Shown: piece by piece, positions 9,338 through 18,179 of the stretch
Layout: each line of letters begins with the position of its first letter
How positions within the stretch are numbered: position 1 is the stretch's first letter
Assembly (NCBI GenBank): GCA_025453975.1
Contig: JALOPI010000019.1
Location: forward strand, 1-60,626
Length of the DNA stretch: 60,626 bases
Source of the DNA: Syntrophobacteraceae bacterium
GTDB taxonomy: Bacteria > Desulfobacterota > Syntrophobacteria > Syntrophobacterales > Syntrophobacteraceae
Reading direction: 5' to 3'
Made by a program: the position numbers and the translations under genes
Notes under the pieces: generated by a model
What the model saw: the letters and a program-made list of their open reading frames with translations, nothing else
What the model was told of the DNA's origin: nothing
The model's database searches: none

Positions 9338-10528
9338 CTATCTATCGCATTCGCCGCCGATCATGTTGATCATGTCGAAGGTGGGGACGATATCGGCGAT
9401 GAGCCTCCCCTTCATCAACCTGGACATGGCGGCCGTGAGAGGGAAACAGGGCGGTCTCACCCTGCACTTGTAAGGCTTCCCGGTTCCGTCGCTGACCAGA
9501 TAAAACCCGACCTCGCCATTGCCGCCCTCCACGGCGAGATAGACCTCCCCCGGCGGCGGCTTGATGCCTTCAATGACCGTCTTGAAATGAAAGATCAGCG
9601 AATCGATCCTTCCGCCAACGTCCTCCTTGGACTGCCACCGGTACTGAGGCATGTCCACGTTGATGGGTCCGGAAGGGATCTGATTCAGGGCCTGCTCCAC
9701 AATCCGCATGCTCTGCAGGATCTCTTCCATCCGCACCAAGTATTTGTCGAAGTTGTCGCCGGTCTCTCCGATGGGTACTTCGAAATCCATGCGGTCGTAG
9801 ACCAGGTAGGGCTGAGACTTTCGCACGTCGTACGGCACGCCGCACGCTCTCAGGCAAGGGCCCGTGAACCCATAGGCGATGGCTTCGTCAGGCGGAAAGG
9901 CTCCCACATCCTTCACACGGTCGATGAAGATCCGATTCTTGGTGAGCAGCTTGTCCACGTCGGCCCACAGGCTCCGGACCTGCTTGAAGACCTCCATGGT
10001 CTGCCCCCGGAAGCCTTCGGGAAGGTCGTTCTTCAGCCCGCCGATCCGCACGTAGTTGGCCGTGACCCGCGCTCCACACAGCATTTCGATCAGGTCCCAG
10101 ACGAGCTCCCGGGCCTCGACGAAGTAAAGAAAGGCCGTGAACGCCCCCAGCTCCAGACCGCCCGCGGCCACGTTGGTCAGATGGTCCGCGATGCGCGACA
10201 GCTCGGAAGCGATGACCCGAATGTACTTGCAGCGCTCCGGGACCTCGATGCCAATGAGCTTTTCCACCGCCAGGGCGTATCCCACGTTGTTGATGAGGGG
10301 GGAAACGTAATTGAGACGGTCGGTGTACGGTATCACCTGCTGCCAGGTGCCGTTCTCGCACATTTTCTCAAACCCTCTGTGCAGGTACCCAATATCGACC
10401 TTGAGGTCGATGATGGTCTCTCCGTCGAGGGTCGCCAGAAATTTCACCGTTCCATGGGTCACGGGATGCGACGGACCCATGTTGATGACCATGTAATCGG
10501 TGTGCAGATCTTTTTCGATGTCAGACAT
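9338..10528 (-). CDS. nuoD: NADH-quinone oxidoreductase subunit D
   Basis: A 396-aa 49-kDa-type subunit, related to the large subunit of [NiFe] hydrogenases. MGPSHPVTHGTVKF at the N-terminus carries the quinone-site histidine loop, and GYLHRGFEK and GPCLRACGVPYDVR are family signatures. NuoC and NuoD are separate genes here, not the fused NuoCD of enterobacteria. Quinone reduction occurs between this subunit and NuoB. Confidence 0.97.
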   Translation of the reverse strand: MSDIEKDLHTDYMVINMGPSHPVTHGTVKFLATLDGETIIDLKVDIGYLHRGFEKMCENGTWQQVIPYTDRLNYVSPLINNVGYALAVEKLIGIEVPERCKYIRVIASELSRIADHLTNVAAGGLELGAFTAFLYFVEARELVWDLIEMLCGARVTANYVRIGGLKNDLPEGFRGQTMEVFKQVRSLWADVDKLLTKNRIFIDRVKDVGAFPPDEAIAYGFTGPCLRACGVPYDVRKSQPYLVYDRMDFEVPIGETGDNFDKYLVRMEEILQSMRIVEQALNQIPSGPINVDMPQYRWQSKEDVGGRIDSLIFHFKTVIEGIKPPPGEVYLAVEGGNGEVGFYLVSDGTGKPYKCRVRPPCFPLTAAMSRLMKGRLIADIVPTFDMINMIGGECDR

Positions 10529-10554
10529 GACTCAGACAGTGGCTCGCCGAAGGG

Positions 10555-11040
10555 TTAGTTGATGGGCCCGATCAATGGCTGTCGCTTCTTGATCGGATAG
10601 TCCTTCCTCAGGGGAAATCCTTCAAATTCCTCATATAGGAGAATCCTCCTCAGTTCGGGATGTCCCGTGAACGTGATCCCGTACATGTCGAAGGCTTCCC
10701 GCTCGAACCAGTTGGCACCGATCCATACGGAGACCACGGAGTCGATGGTGCATTCCGACTCGGACACCCCCGCCTTGATCCTCACACGCCGGTTGAACTT
10801 CGGGGAAAAGAGGTGATACACCACTTCGAACCGAGGCTCCCTGCCGAGATAGTCCACCGCCGTCAGGTCCGCCATGAGCATGTAAAGCAGACCTGCGTCA
10901 TCCCGCAGGAACGTGCAGATCTCCAGGATGTCCTCTTTTTTCACGACCGCGGTGTCATCCCCCCTGAAGGAATGGGTCTCGAGGATCGATCCCGGGAAAC
11001 GCTCCATCAATTTCTTAAGTGTCACGCTTGTTTCCATCAC
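10555..11040 (-). CDS. nuoC: NADH-quinone oxidoreductase subunit C
   Basis: 161 residues of the 30-kDa subunit family. The C-terminal signature REAFDMYGITFTGHPELRRI followed by FPLRKDYP is clear. No cofactor; it is a structural part of the peripheral arm, paired with NuoD. Lies 31 bases after nuoB and 26 bases before nuoD. Confidence 0.96.
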   Translation of the reverse strand: MMETSVTLKKLMERFPGSILETHSFRGDDTAVVKKEDILEICTFLRDDAGLLYMLMADLTAVDYLGREPRFEVVYHLFSPKFNRRVRIKAGVSESECTIDSVVSVWIGANWFEREAFDMYGITFTGHPELRRILLYEEFEGFPLRKDYPIKKRQPLIGPIN

Positions 11041-11071
11041 GAAGCACTTCCTAAGAGCTCGCTGGCTCAGC

Positions 11072-11638
11072 TCAACAACGGGTCACCGGCGACATGCCAC
11101 GCGGCCAATCCGACCACTTCTCCTTGGCCACCTTCTCCTGGAGCTTCAGGAGTCCGTCGATCACCATCTCGGGCCTCGGAGGACATCCCGGAACATACAC
11201 GTCCACGGGCACGAGGGTATCGATGCCCTGCACCGTGGAGTAGTTGTCGTAGAACCCACCCGACACCGCGCAGACTCCAAATGCGAAAACCCACTTGGGC
11301 TCCGTCATCTGGTTGTAGACCTTAACCAGAATGGGGGCCTGCTTGTGGCTGATGGTGCCGACCACCATGAGGAGGTCCGCCTGCCTGGGCGAGAACCTCG
11401 GAAGTGCGGCGCCGAAACGGTCCAGGTCATACTTGGGTCCCGCAACGGACATGAACTCCATTCCACAGCACGCCGTTACAAAGGGATAGAGGAAGAAGGA
11501 GTACTTCCTGGCCCAGTTGACCACCTCCTCCAGCCGGGTCAGAACCACGCTCCCCCCCAGCAGCCGGGCCGGGTCATCCTGGCTGGCGTCCTGCTTGAGC
11601 TCCAGGGAGGCACCATCTCTTTGGTCAGCTAATCCCAT
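11072..11638 (-). CDS. nuoB: NADH-quinone oxidoreductase subunit B (cluster N2)
   Basis: 188 residues from MGLADQRDGASLELKQD. Holds the N2 [4Fe-4S] ligands: the double Cys in FVTACCGMEFMSVAGP, one Cys in FAFGVCAVSGG and one in VYVPGCPPRPE. The open frame upstream of 11638 is inside nuoA and reads as non-coding. The ATG at 11638 is preceded by AGAAGGGGGG at a good distance and overlaps the nuoA end by 10 bases. Confidence 0.96.
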   Translation of the reverse strand: MGLADQRDGASLELKQDASQDDPARLLGGSVVLTRLEEVVNWARKYSFFLYPFVTACCGMEFMSVAGPKYDLDRFGAALPRFSPRQADLLMVVGTISHKQAPILVKVYNQMTEPKWVFAFGVCAVSGGFYDNYSTVQGIDTLVPVDVYVPGCPPRPEMVIDGLLKLQEKVAKEKWSDWPRGMSPVTRC

Positions 11639-11982
11639 TCCAATGCCCCCCTTCTCCACACGTAAATCAGACCGATGGTCAGAATTGCCAGAAATACCAT
11701 CATCTCGACGAATCCGAAGACCCCCAGCTCGCTGAAGAGCACCGCCCACGGATAAACGAAGACGACTTCAACATCGAAGATCACGAAAAAGAGAGCAACG
11801 AGGTAGAACTTGACGGAAAATCGGAGCTTCGAGGATACGATGGGGCTCTCCCCGCATTCAAATGGCTCCATCTTATCCGCGAAGACTTTCTTGGGACCGA
11901 TGAGGCTGGTCGCCAGGAGCATCCCCCCGGCGGTTGCGGCCGCCAGGAAGAGCATGATGAGGACGGGTACGTACTCGTTCAT
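11629..11982 (-). CDS. nuoA: NADH-quinone oxidoreductase subunit A
   Basis: 117 residues, three transmembrane helices, with the NuoA signatures FECGESP (loop Cys) and LFFVIFDVEVVFVYPWAV (TM2 acidic residues). First gene of the complex I operon. Its leader carries a perfect CRP/FNR-family-like palindrome about 84 bases before the start and a TTGACA box further upstream. The ribosome binding site is weak (TAGG close to the ATG, AAAGGCGG farther away). Confidence 0.96.
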   Translation of the reverse strand: MNEYVPVLIMLFLAAATAGGMLLATSLIGPKKVFADKMEPFECGESPIVSSKLRFSVKFYLVALFFVIFDVEVVFVYPWAVLFSELGVFGFVEMMVFLAILTIGLIYVWRRGALEWD

Positions 11983-12065
11983 TGCCTAGATCCGCCTTTT
12001 GGGAATTCAGGTCGCAACAGGGACCCTACGAGACAGCTGCCGCGCCGACCCACGATGGCGACCCT

Positions 12066-12081
12066 TGTGATACTTATCACA
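12066..12081 (-). promoter_or_regulatory. CRP/FNR-family (HcpR-like) operator in the nuo leader
   Basis: TGTGATACTTATCACA is a perfect inverted repeat (TGTGATA-2-TATCACA) that matches TGTGA-N6-TCACA exactly. CRP uses this pattern, and so does HcpR, the nitrosative/redox-stress regulator of sulfate reducers. It sits 84 bases before the nuoA ATG. If transcription starts at the candidate promoter at 12189-12215, the site lies downstream of the start point, which would suit a repressor or roadblock. Which regulator binds is not shown by the sequence. Confidence 0.65.
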
Positions 12082-12188
12082 CCGGCGCAACCGCAGCCGA
12101 CCCGAGAACGACCGCCGGGATTGTGCATCTTTGAAGCATGAATGCTCCGCCAATGGCTCCCAAAGTGATTCATTTCTCGAGGGTTCCA

Positions 12189-12215
12189 ATTAGCAAGCTC
12201 TCCCAGGCTTGTCAA
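12189..12215 (-). promoter_or_regulatory. candidate promoter of the nuo operon
   Basis: On the minus strand TTGACA (12215-12210) is a perfect -35 box. A moderate -10 (GCTAAT) follows at a short 15-base spacing, with no better -10 at 17. It would give a leader of about 200 bases before nuoA. The -35 is convincing, the -10 is not. Confidence 0.35.
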
Positions 12216-12403
12216 GGAATAAAATCCCGTGTCATATCCTGGCGAGCCCTTCATTCCACAACGCTTGAGCCCCCCGAATTCCCCTGGGGCGTCTCACACG
12301 CGGAGGCGGCTTGAGCCCGCATGGGCGCCTTCGTGCTTGCGTTTCGCCCAGCTTCCCGCATATAGGATTGGGATGGGGCCATTTTCCGACCCCCATCTCA
12401 AGC

Positions 12404-12419
12404 TGTGTTTTTCATCACA
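12404..12419 (+). promoter_or_regulatory. second CRP/FNR-like half-conserved operator, upstream of the MFS gene
   Basis: TGTGTTTTTCATCACA matches TGTGA-N6-TCACA with one mismatch (TGTGT for TGTGA). It lies 39 bases before the proposed MFS start at 12458. With the perfect site at 12066-12081 it gives one site near each of two divergent genes. Confidence 0.35.
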
Positions 12420-12457
12420 AAGGCCTGGCGCGCTTTTCCTCGCTCACGGCCGTCGAC

Positions 12458-13798
12458 ATGAAAGGGTCCATGGAGCCGGCAGCGCATCTCCCCAGAGACG
12501 ACCGCAAGACCAGTCCCCGTAACCTGAAGGGCGAGATCGCCTGGGCGCTTTACGACTGGGGCAACTCCGCCTTCGCCACCACCGTGATGGCCGGCTTCTT
12601 CCCCGTTTTCTTCAAGGAATTCTGGAGCGCCGGAAGCGATCCTTCCGTCAGCACTTTCCACCTGGGTGCGGCCAATTCCCTTTCGAGCCTTCTCCTGGTG
12701 CTGGCAGCCCCACTATTGGGAGCCATGGCCGATGCAGGGCGAGCCCGAAAGAAAGGGCTCCTATTTTTCGCTGCCCTCGGGATCGTGGGCACAGGCTCCC
12801 TCTACTGGGTCGATCAGGGGCGCTGGACCCTGGCCGCCCTGTTGTACATGACCTCGGCTCTCGGATTTGCGGGCGGCAACATCTTCTATGACTCCCTCCT
12901 GCTCAGTGTTGCCGAGGGGAGGAGGATCCATTTTGTCTCCGCACTGGGCTTCTCGCTGGGGTACCTCGGTGGGGGGATCCTCTTTGCCCTGAATGTCATC
13001 ATGACCCTACGGCCGGAAGCCTTCGGCCTGAACAGCGCCGCGGAAGCGATCCGGCTCTCGTTCGTGAGTGCCTCCCTTTGGTGGGCTGTGTTTTCCATCC
13101 CTCTTTTCCTTTGGGTGCCCGAACCTCCGGGAAGATCCTCCCCCGGCCCCCGGGAATCTTTCGTCAGTGGACTGCGGCAGCTTCGCTCCACCCTCGGCGA
13201 GATGCAACGGCTGCGAGTGGTGATGCTTTTTCTCGGAGCTTACTGGCTCTACATCGACGGGGTGGACACCATCATCCGCATGGCGGTGGACTATGGTTTG
13301 TCCCTGGGGTTTTCCTCCCGCAGCCTGCTTTCAGCCCTCCTTCTCACCCAGTTCGTCGGTTTCCCCTCCGCCATCGCCTTCGGTGCCATCGGTCGCAGGT
13401 GGGGACCCAAGACCGGCATCTACATCGGGATCGCCGCTTACACCGGCGTGACCGTATACGGCTATTTCATCACCAGCGAGCTGGAGTTCTTCATCCTGGC
13501 CGCCGTCATCGGCCTGGTGCAGGGGGGCGTCCAGTCCCTCAGCCGATCCCTCTACGCCCTCATCATCCCCAGAGACAAGTCCGCGGAGTTTTTCGGCTTC
13601 TACAATATGCTCGGTAAGTTTGCCGCCGTGGTCGGCCCCATCCTCATGGGGTGGGCGGCACTGATCACGGGCAGCCCAAGAAAGTCGATCCTGGCGGTGC
13701 TGGTGCTTTTTGTCCTTGGGGGCATCCTGCTTCACTTCGTCGACGAAGGGGAAGGGCATCGCCTGGCTCGTTCCCTGGAGAGCGGTACCGGGACCTGA
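12458..13798 (+). CDS. MFS transporter, UMF1/Atg22-like family
   Basis: About 446 residues with roughly 12 transmembrane helices. The start GEIAWALYDWGNSAFATTVMAGFF is the hallmark of the UMF1 (Atg22-like) branch of the major facilitator superfamily; SLSRSLYALIIPRDKSAEFFGFYN late in the protein is also typical. Substrate is unknown; eukaryotic Atg22 exports amino acids from the vacuole, but bacterial members are uncharacterised. The open frame begins further upstream (12311), but the first 49 codons do not look like protein. ATG at 12458 or 12470 (behind AAAGGG) is likely. Transcribed divergently from nuoA; monocistronic. Confidence 0.88.
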   Translation: MKGSMEPAAHLPRDDRKTSPRNLKGEIAWALYDWGNSAFATTVMAGFFPVFFKEFWSAGSDPSVSTFHLGAANSLSSLLLVLAAPLLGAMADAGRARKKGLLFFAALGIVGTGSLYWVDQGRWTLAALLYMTSALGFAGGNIFYDSLLLSVAEGRRIHFVSALGFSLGYLGGGILFALNVIMTLRPEAFGLNSAAEAIRLSFVSASLWWAVFSIPLFLWVPEPPGRSSPGPRESFVSGLRQLRSTLGEMQRLRVVMLFLGAYWLYIDGVDTIIRMAVDYGLSLGFSSRSLLSALLLTQFVGFPSAIAFGAIGRRWGPKTGIYIGIAAYTGVTVYGYFITSELEFFILAAVIGLVQGGVQSLSRSLYALIIPRDKSAEFFGFYNMLGKFAAVVGPILMGWAALITGSPRKSILAVLVLFVLGGILLHFVDEGEGHRLARSLESGTGT

Positions 13799-13808
13799 TT
13801 CGATCCTC

Positions 13809-13846
13809 AATCATGACGATCCACCGCAATCATGAGGATCCACCGC
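13809..13846. repeat. tandem 19-bp direct repeat after the MFS gene
   Basis: AATCATGACGATCCACCGC (13809-13827) is followed at once by AATCATGAGGATCCACCGC (13828-13846), one mismatch in 19. It begins 11 bases after the MFS stop. Looks like a local tandem duplication; no function is evident. Confidence 0.7.
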
Positions 13847-13963
13847 CGGGCAAGGGGGAGAGCATGGCTCCGGGCCGGGAGCGACTGGCTTTCCATGAGC
13901 TTTGACGCACCTGATCCGCCCGCAAGCCACCAGTCCATGCCAGCTGAAAAGGCGAATGTGTGA

Positions 13964-13993
13964 TTGACTTTTTAAAAACACGTGCCTTATATT
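13964..13993 (+). promoter_or_regulatory. sigma-70-type promoter of trxA
   Basis: TTGACT (13964-13969), 18-base AT-rich spacer, TATATT (13988-13993). Local AT content is well above the surroundings. The predicted start point near 14000 gives a leader of about 80 bases before the thioredoxin ATG. Confidence 0.75.
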
Positions 13994-14080
13994 GCGTTCT
14001 CAACTGCCCCGGCAAAAGCATGGGCTCGAACTGTGCTTGAAATGCATGACCGGACCACCTGACAATGAGGAGACCAACTG

Positions 14081-14410
14081 ATGGCAGGTAAAATCATCGA
14101 GATCAGCGACAGCACTTTCGATCAAGAGGTGCTCAAATCCGACGTGCCAGTACTCGTTGATTTCTGGGCTCCGTGGTGCGGGCCATGCCGCGCCATCGCG
14201 CCGGTGGTGGATGAGCTCGCCAACGAATATGCTGACAAGCTCAAGGTCGCCAAATGCAATGTGGATGACAATCCGAAGACACCCTCCCGATATGGGATTC
14301 GTGCCATACCGACCTTGATCATTTTCAAGGACGGAAATGTGAGTGAGCAGATCACGGGTGCCGTGGCCAAATCGCAGATTGCCGCCGCCGTGGACAAAGC
14401 CATGGGCTGA
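14081..14410 (+). CDS. trxA: thioredoxin
   Basis: 109 residues, the normal length of a single-domain thioredoxin, with the active site WCGPC (Cys33, Cys36), the conserved cis-Pro loop RAIPTLIIF and Asp26-type residue in LVDFWAP. Reduces protein disulfides in the cytoplasm. GAGGAG lies about 10 bases upstream of the ATG, and a strong promoter precedes it. Monocistronic; no thioredoxin reductase gene is adjacent. Confidence 0.97.
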   Translation: MAGKIIEISDSTFDQEVLKSDVPVLVDFWAPWCGPCRAIAPVVDELANEYADKLKVAKCNVDDNPKTPSRYGIRAIPTLIIFKDGNVSEQITGAVAKSQIAAAVDKAMG

Positions 14411-14546
14411 TCGTGGCGCGCCGGACCTTTTCGGCTCTCGCCACGGTTGGAGCGCTGGCAGCCCGGCCATCACATTCCCGCTGAACCGCCCCCAAACTTC
14501 GATTCATGCATGGAATTCAGGTCATTCCCCTGGCTCCCTGATCATA

Positions 14547-14580
14547 GCGAGCAAGCCCGCATGGCCGCGGGCTTGCTCGC
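14547..14580. terminator. perfect 14-bp inverted repeat after trxA
   Basis: GCGAGCAAGCCCGC (14547-14560), loop ATGGCC, then the exact complement GCGGGCTTGCTCGC (14567-14580). It lies 137 bases after the trxA stop. No T-run follows, so it is either a U-less terminator, a 3'-end stabiliser or a protein site. Terminator is the simplest reading. Confidence 0.45.
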
Positions 14581-14807
14581 ACTCCGTCTTCAGAGGTGAA
14601 TCCTTGCCGGCTGTAGAGGCTACCCGTGGGCTTCGTTCAATGTCAATGGCATACCCCTGCCCAGGCCGCTGTTGGCCCGCGGACCCTGGGAGAAAGGGAC
14701 AGGAGTCCCAAAAGCATCTTGGCGTCCGGGGGAGCGCGGCTCGATCACCTGCGATCACGGGGCTTCGGCATTCACGGTGTTCCAGGAGTGAATCCTCGGA
14801 GTTTCTC

Positions 14808-14836
14808 TTGACTTGAAGCCAAAGGGAGGATGTAAT
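14808..14836 (+). promoter_or_regulatory. sigma-70-type promoter of bamD
   Basis: TTGACT (14808-14813), 17-base spacer, TGTAAT (14831-14836). The start point would be near 14843, about 147 bases before the proposed bamD start, and downstream of the first ATG of the open frame (14813), which therefore cannot be the translation start from this promoter. Confidence 0.65.
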
Positions 14837-14989
14837 TCGGCTGTTTCGGCTGGTGGGGCAGCCGGCGGCGGCGTGGTGAGCTTGCCTCGAGGCGCCCGGA
14901 GCCTTTCCCCATCCAAGTCATGCCAGGGCATGCCCGAAGCGGGTCCGCCCATGAGATCAGAGCCCCCCAATGGAGGACAGGTACGAGTG

Positions 14990-15760
14990 ATGCCATCGCC
15001 CCTTAGAACATGCAGGTCCATCGGCCGTGGTGTCTCCATGGCCCTCTACATCCTTTGCCTCCTCTCGGTTGCTGGCTGTGGCACGGACCTGACCCAGTAT
15101 TATTTTGGCAGCCTTTTCGGAGGTGGGTCGTCCACCATCGATCAGAATGCTGAGCAGCTGGCATTGGAGGGCATGCAGAAAATGCGTGAGAAGGAATATG
15201 ATGACGCATTGAAAGCCTTCCGCAAGCTCAAGGAGCAGTATCCATACAGTAAATACGCCATCCTCGCGGAGCTGAAGCTCGGAGACGCTCATTTCCAGAA
15301 GCGCGAGTACGCCGAAGCCGCCATGGCCTACGAGGAGTTTGTCCGGCTGCATCCCCGCAATGAAGTCATCCCCTACGTGCTCTACCAGATCGGGATGAGC
15401 CATTTCCTCACCTTCACCACCATCGATCGGGACCAGGGTGAGACTCAGCAGGCCATGGAAGCCTTCCAGCGGGTGATCCAGACTTTTCCCGAAACACAAT
15501 ATGCCGGAAAATCCAAGGAGCAGCTTTTTGAGTGCCAGAAACGGCTGGTGGCTCACGAGTTCTATGTAGGCCAGTTCTACTTTCGGCAGAAGCGTTACCG
15601 ATCCGCCAAGGACCGGCTGGAAAAGATCAGCCAGGCCTATCCGGAAGCTGTCCGGGAGCTGGGCTATGAAAAGTCAGTGCGGGAGATGATCGAGGAATCC
15701 GACACGGAGCTCAGCAAAGGGGAAATGAAGCCGAGCATATGGAGTCGCATTGGCTTTTGA
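14990..15760 (+). CDS. bamD: outer membrane protein assembly factor BamD (lipoprotein)
   Basis: About 256 residues. A lipoprotein signal with positively charged start (PLRTCRSIGR), hydrophobic core (MALYILCLLS) and lipobox VAGC is followed by tetratricopeptide-type repeats: EYDDALKAFRKLKEQYPYSKYA, then KREYAEAAMAYEEFVRLHP. This is the BamD/YfiO arrangement; BamD works with BamA in inserting beta-barrel proteins. The open frame starts at 14813, but the promoter at 14808-14836 and the signal peptide position place the start at ATG 14990 or GTG 14987, behind GGAGG at 14972. Single gene between trxA and rho. Confidence 0.88.
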   Translation: MPSPLRTCRSIGRGVSMALYILCLLSVAGCGTDLTQYYFGSLFGGGSSTIDQNAEQLALEGMQKMREKEYDDALKAFRKLKEQYPYSKYAILAELKLGDAHFQKREYAEAAMAYEEFVRLHPRNEVIPYVLYQIGMSHFLTFTTIDRDQGETQQAMEAFQRVIQTFPETQYAGKSKEQLFECQKRLVAHEFYVGQFYFRQKRYRSAKDRLEKISQAYPEAVRELGYEKSVREMIEESDTELSKGEMKPSIWSRIGF

Positions 15761-16453
15761 GCCGTCGGCGCGCGGCAGCCCCGGGTCCCCCCTTCGGCCT
15801 TGAGCCCGCCCTGGCAGATGGGGGAGCGGCAACAAGGGATTCATGCTCGGCAGCGGGGATGTCGCGTGGACATTCCCAGGCGGCCTTCCCGAGGCCAATG
15901 GAATGAACGGCGCCCGTCCACACCCTGCGAGCCCCCTGCTGGCGCATCATTTCGAGACGCCTTCCCATGTGCGCCCACCAGCATGAATCGATTTCAGTTA
16001 GATGGGATCCAGGGGTGAAGGAAATGCGCGGGGCCATGGCAGCGAATGAATCGCCTTTTTTGTAACCGGTCTGTTTTTCGATGATTGAGATAAAGTCCCC
16101 CCTGGATTCTACCGAATCAGGCAGCCAAGGGATTGGCTTTCTCCAGGCGTACGTCGGAATGGAAGGTCAAGCCGGGCCGGTGCGGGTGCTCGCCCCCAGG
16201 GGAACCCGTTAACGGACGCAAACCGAGCGCCCGATGCTCCCGCGGCTCGAAACCGAGGAGCTTCCCTCAAGGCGACGCCTGACTGTTGGGCACAAGCTCG
16301 GGAGCGACTTTAGGATCTTCAACACAAGGACCCCCCTTTCAGCCCCCCTATGACTCCTTCACCACATGGCTCCTCGGGGACATTGACAGTCAGCATGCAT
16401 GCCCACACGGAATTGAATCACCAATGAATTCGAACAAGAGGAGAGTAGACGAC
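15761..16453. other. intergenic leader between bamD and rho
   Basis: About 690 bases without a convincing gene. The part after 16070 holds a short AT-rich patch (TTTTTTGTAACC, GATTGAGATAAAG) that may contain the rho promoter, but no -35/-10 pair at proper spacing is convincing. A small GATTC-TACC-GAATC inverted repeat is at 16105-16118. A long leader is expected for rho, which controls its own transcription by attenuation in the species studied; nothing here proves it. Confidence 0.4.
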
Positions 16454-17791
16454 ATGACGGACACGTCTTCCACTGAAAATGGACCCATCGTGCGGGAGCG
16501 CGGAGGCCGAGGCCAGGAATCGCGGGATGCGGCTCACAACGAGATGAATCTCGTGGAGCTCAAGGCCAGAAACATCCGGGAGCTGCTGGGAATGGCCAAG
16601 GGGCTCAACATCGAGGGTGCCAGCTCCATGCGCAAGCAGGAGCTGATCTTCGCCATTCTCCAGGCCCAGGCCGAAATGAGCGGGCTCATCTATGGCGAGG
16701 GCGTTCTGGAGATCCTGCCGGACGGCTTTGGATTCCTCAGGAGCCAGAACTACAACTACCTTCCCGGCCCCGATGACATCTACGTCTCGCCTTCCCAGAT
16801 CCGACGGTTCAATCTGAGGACCGGCGACAGCGTCTCGGGCCAGATCCGCCCTCCCAAGGACAATGAGCGCTACTTCGCCCTCCTCAAGGTCGAGGCGGTC
16901 AATTTCGAAGACCCGGATGTGGCCAGGGACAAGATCCTTTTCGACAATCTCACCCCCCTCTACCCGGACCGCCGCATCAAGCTGGAGTCCTTGGCGGACA
17001 ACTATTCCACGCGGGTCATGGACCTCCTGACCCCCATCGGATTCGGCCAGCGTGGTCTCATCGTCGCCCCTCCCCGCACCGGCAAGACCATGCTGCTCCA
17101 GAGCATCGCCAATGCCATCGCCATCAACCACCGTGATGCTTATCTCATCGTGCTGCTCATTGACGAGCGTCCCGAAGAAGTGACGGACATGCAGCGGAAC
17201 GTGAGGGCCGAGGTGGTGAGCTCGACTTTCGACGAGCCTCCCCAGCGACACGTCCAGGTGGCGGAAATGGTGAGCGAGAAAGCCAAACGCCTCGTGGAGC
17301 ACAAACGGGATGTGGTGATCCTCCTGGACAGCATCACCCGCCTGGCCCGCGCCTACAACACCGTGGTGCCTCCCAGCGGCAAGATCCTGTCGGGAGGTCT
17401 CGATTCCAATGCCCTTCATCGTCCCAAGCGGTTCTTCGGTGCCGCCCGAAATGTCGAGCAGGGAGGCAGCCTGACCATCATCGCCACAGCCCTCATCGAG
17501 ACCGGAAGCCGTATGGACGAGGTGATCTTCGAGGAGTTCAAGGGCACGGGCAACATGGAAATCGTCCTCGACCGCAAGCTGGCCGACCGTCGTGTCTTCC
17601 CCGCCATCGACATCAACAAGTCCGGCACCCGCAAAGAGGAGCTTCTGCTGCCCCCCGACGATCTCAACCGCATCTGGATACTGCGCAAGCTGTTCTCCCC
17701 TTTGAACCCCGTGGACGCCATGGAGTTCCTGCTCGACAAAATGCAGGGCACTCGCCACAATTCCGAGTTTCTGGCCTCTATGAACCGATAG
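16454..17791 (+). CDS. rho: transcription termination factor Rho
   Basis: 445 residues from [11 protein letters not shown]-terminal helix domain ([21 protein letters not shown]), RNA-binding cold-shock-like domain with [15 protein letters not shown], then the hexameric ATPase: Walker A PPRTGKT near residues 204-210, Walker [16 protein letters not shown]-loop/R-loop stretch [14 protein letters not shown]. The frame is open back to 16286, but GAGGAG 10 bases before ATG 16454 supports that start; 16424 and 16541 are alternatives. Heads the rho-rpmE-prfA-prmC-murA block found in many Desulfobacterota. Confidence 0.97.
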   Translation: MTDTSSTENGPIVRERGGRGQESRDAAHNEMNLVELKARNIRELLGMAKGLNIEGASSMRKQELIFAILQAQAEMSGLIYGEGVLEILPDGFGFLRSQNYNYLPGPDDIYVSPSQIRRFNLRTGDSVSGQIRPPKDNERYFALLKVEAVNFEDPDVARDKILFDNLTPLYPDRRIKLESLADNYSTRVMDLLTPIGFGQRGLIVAPPRTGKTMLLQSIANAIAINHRDAYLIVLLIDERPEEVTDMQRNVRAEVVSSTFDEPPQRHVQVAEMVSEKAKRLVEHKRDVVILLDSITRLARAYNTVVPPSGKILSGGLDSNALHRPKRFFGAARNVEQGGSLTIIATALIETGSRMDEVIFEEFKGTGNMEIVLDRKLADRRVFPAIDINKSGTRKEELLLPPDDLNRIWILRKLFSPLNPVDAMEFLLDKMQGTRHNSEFLASMNR

Positions 17792-17840
17792 GAAGGAAAC
17801 GGCTTTCCCCATCCAGCCGTGGAGCGCATGAAGTTTACTG

Positions 17841-17869
17841 TTGAACGCAGGGTGGGGAGCGAGTATATT
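17841..17869 (+). promoter_or_regulatory. sigma-70-type promoter of rpmE
   Basis: TTGAAC (17841-17846), 17-base spacer, TATATT (17864-17869), between the rho stop and the rpmE ATG at 17917. Indicates that rpmE can be transcribed independently of rho. Confidence 0.7.
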
Positions 17870-17916
17870 GTGAAGTTCAAACAGTTTACTCGATTCCATC
17901 AGGAGGATTTGCATCG

Positions 17917-18141
17917 ATGAAGAAGGATACCCATCCGGCCTATCACGACACCACGATCTTCTGTGCCTGCGGCGCAGAGATCCCCACCGGATCCACCAAG
18001 AAGGAGATCCGTGTTGAAATCTGCTCCAAGTGCCACCCCTTCTACACGGGTAAGCAGAAGCTGGTGGACTCGGCGGGGCGCATCGAAAGATTCAGAAAGA
18101 AGTACGAAAAGTTTCAGCAGAAGGCGACTCAGGGGGGATAG
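17917..18141 (+). CDS. rpmE: 50S ribosomal protein L31 (zinc-binding type)
   Basis: 74 residues. Cys16, Cys18 (FCACG), Cys36 and Cys39 ([10 protein letters not shown]) form the zinc ribbon of the C+ form of L31. AGGAGG lies 11 bases before the ATG. Own promoter upstream and a likely terminator downstream. Confidence 0.97.
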   Translation: MKKDTHPAYHDTTIFCACGAEIPTGSTKKEIRVEICSKCHPFYTGKQKLVDSAGRIERFRKKYEKFQQKATQGG

Positions 18142-18179
18142 CCCCGGTTTTCGAGGACGATTTTCAGCCAAGCGCAAAA

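Noticed and set aside
16418..17914. 498-aa minus-strand open frame over rho
   Set aside because: Antisense of rho, which is unmistakable.
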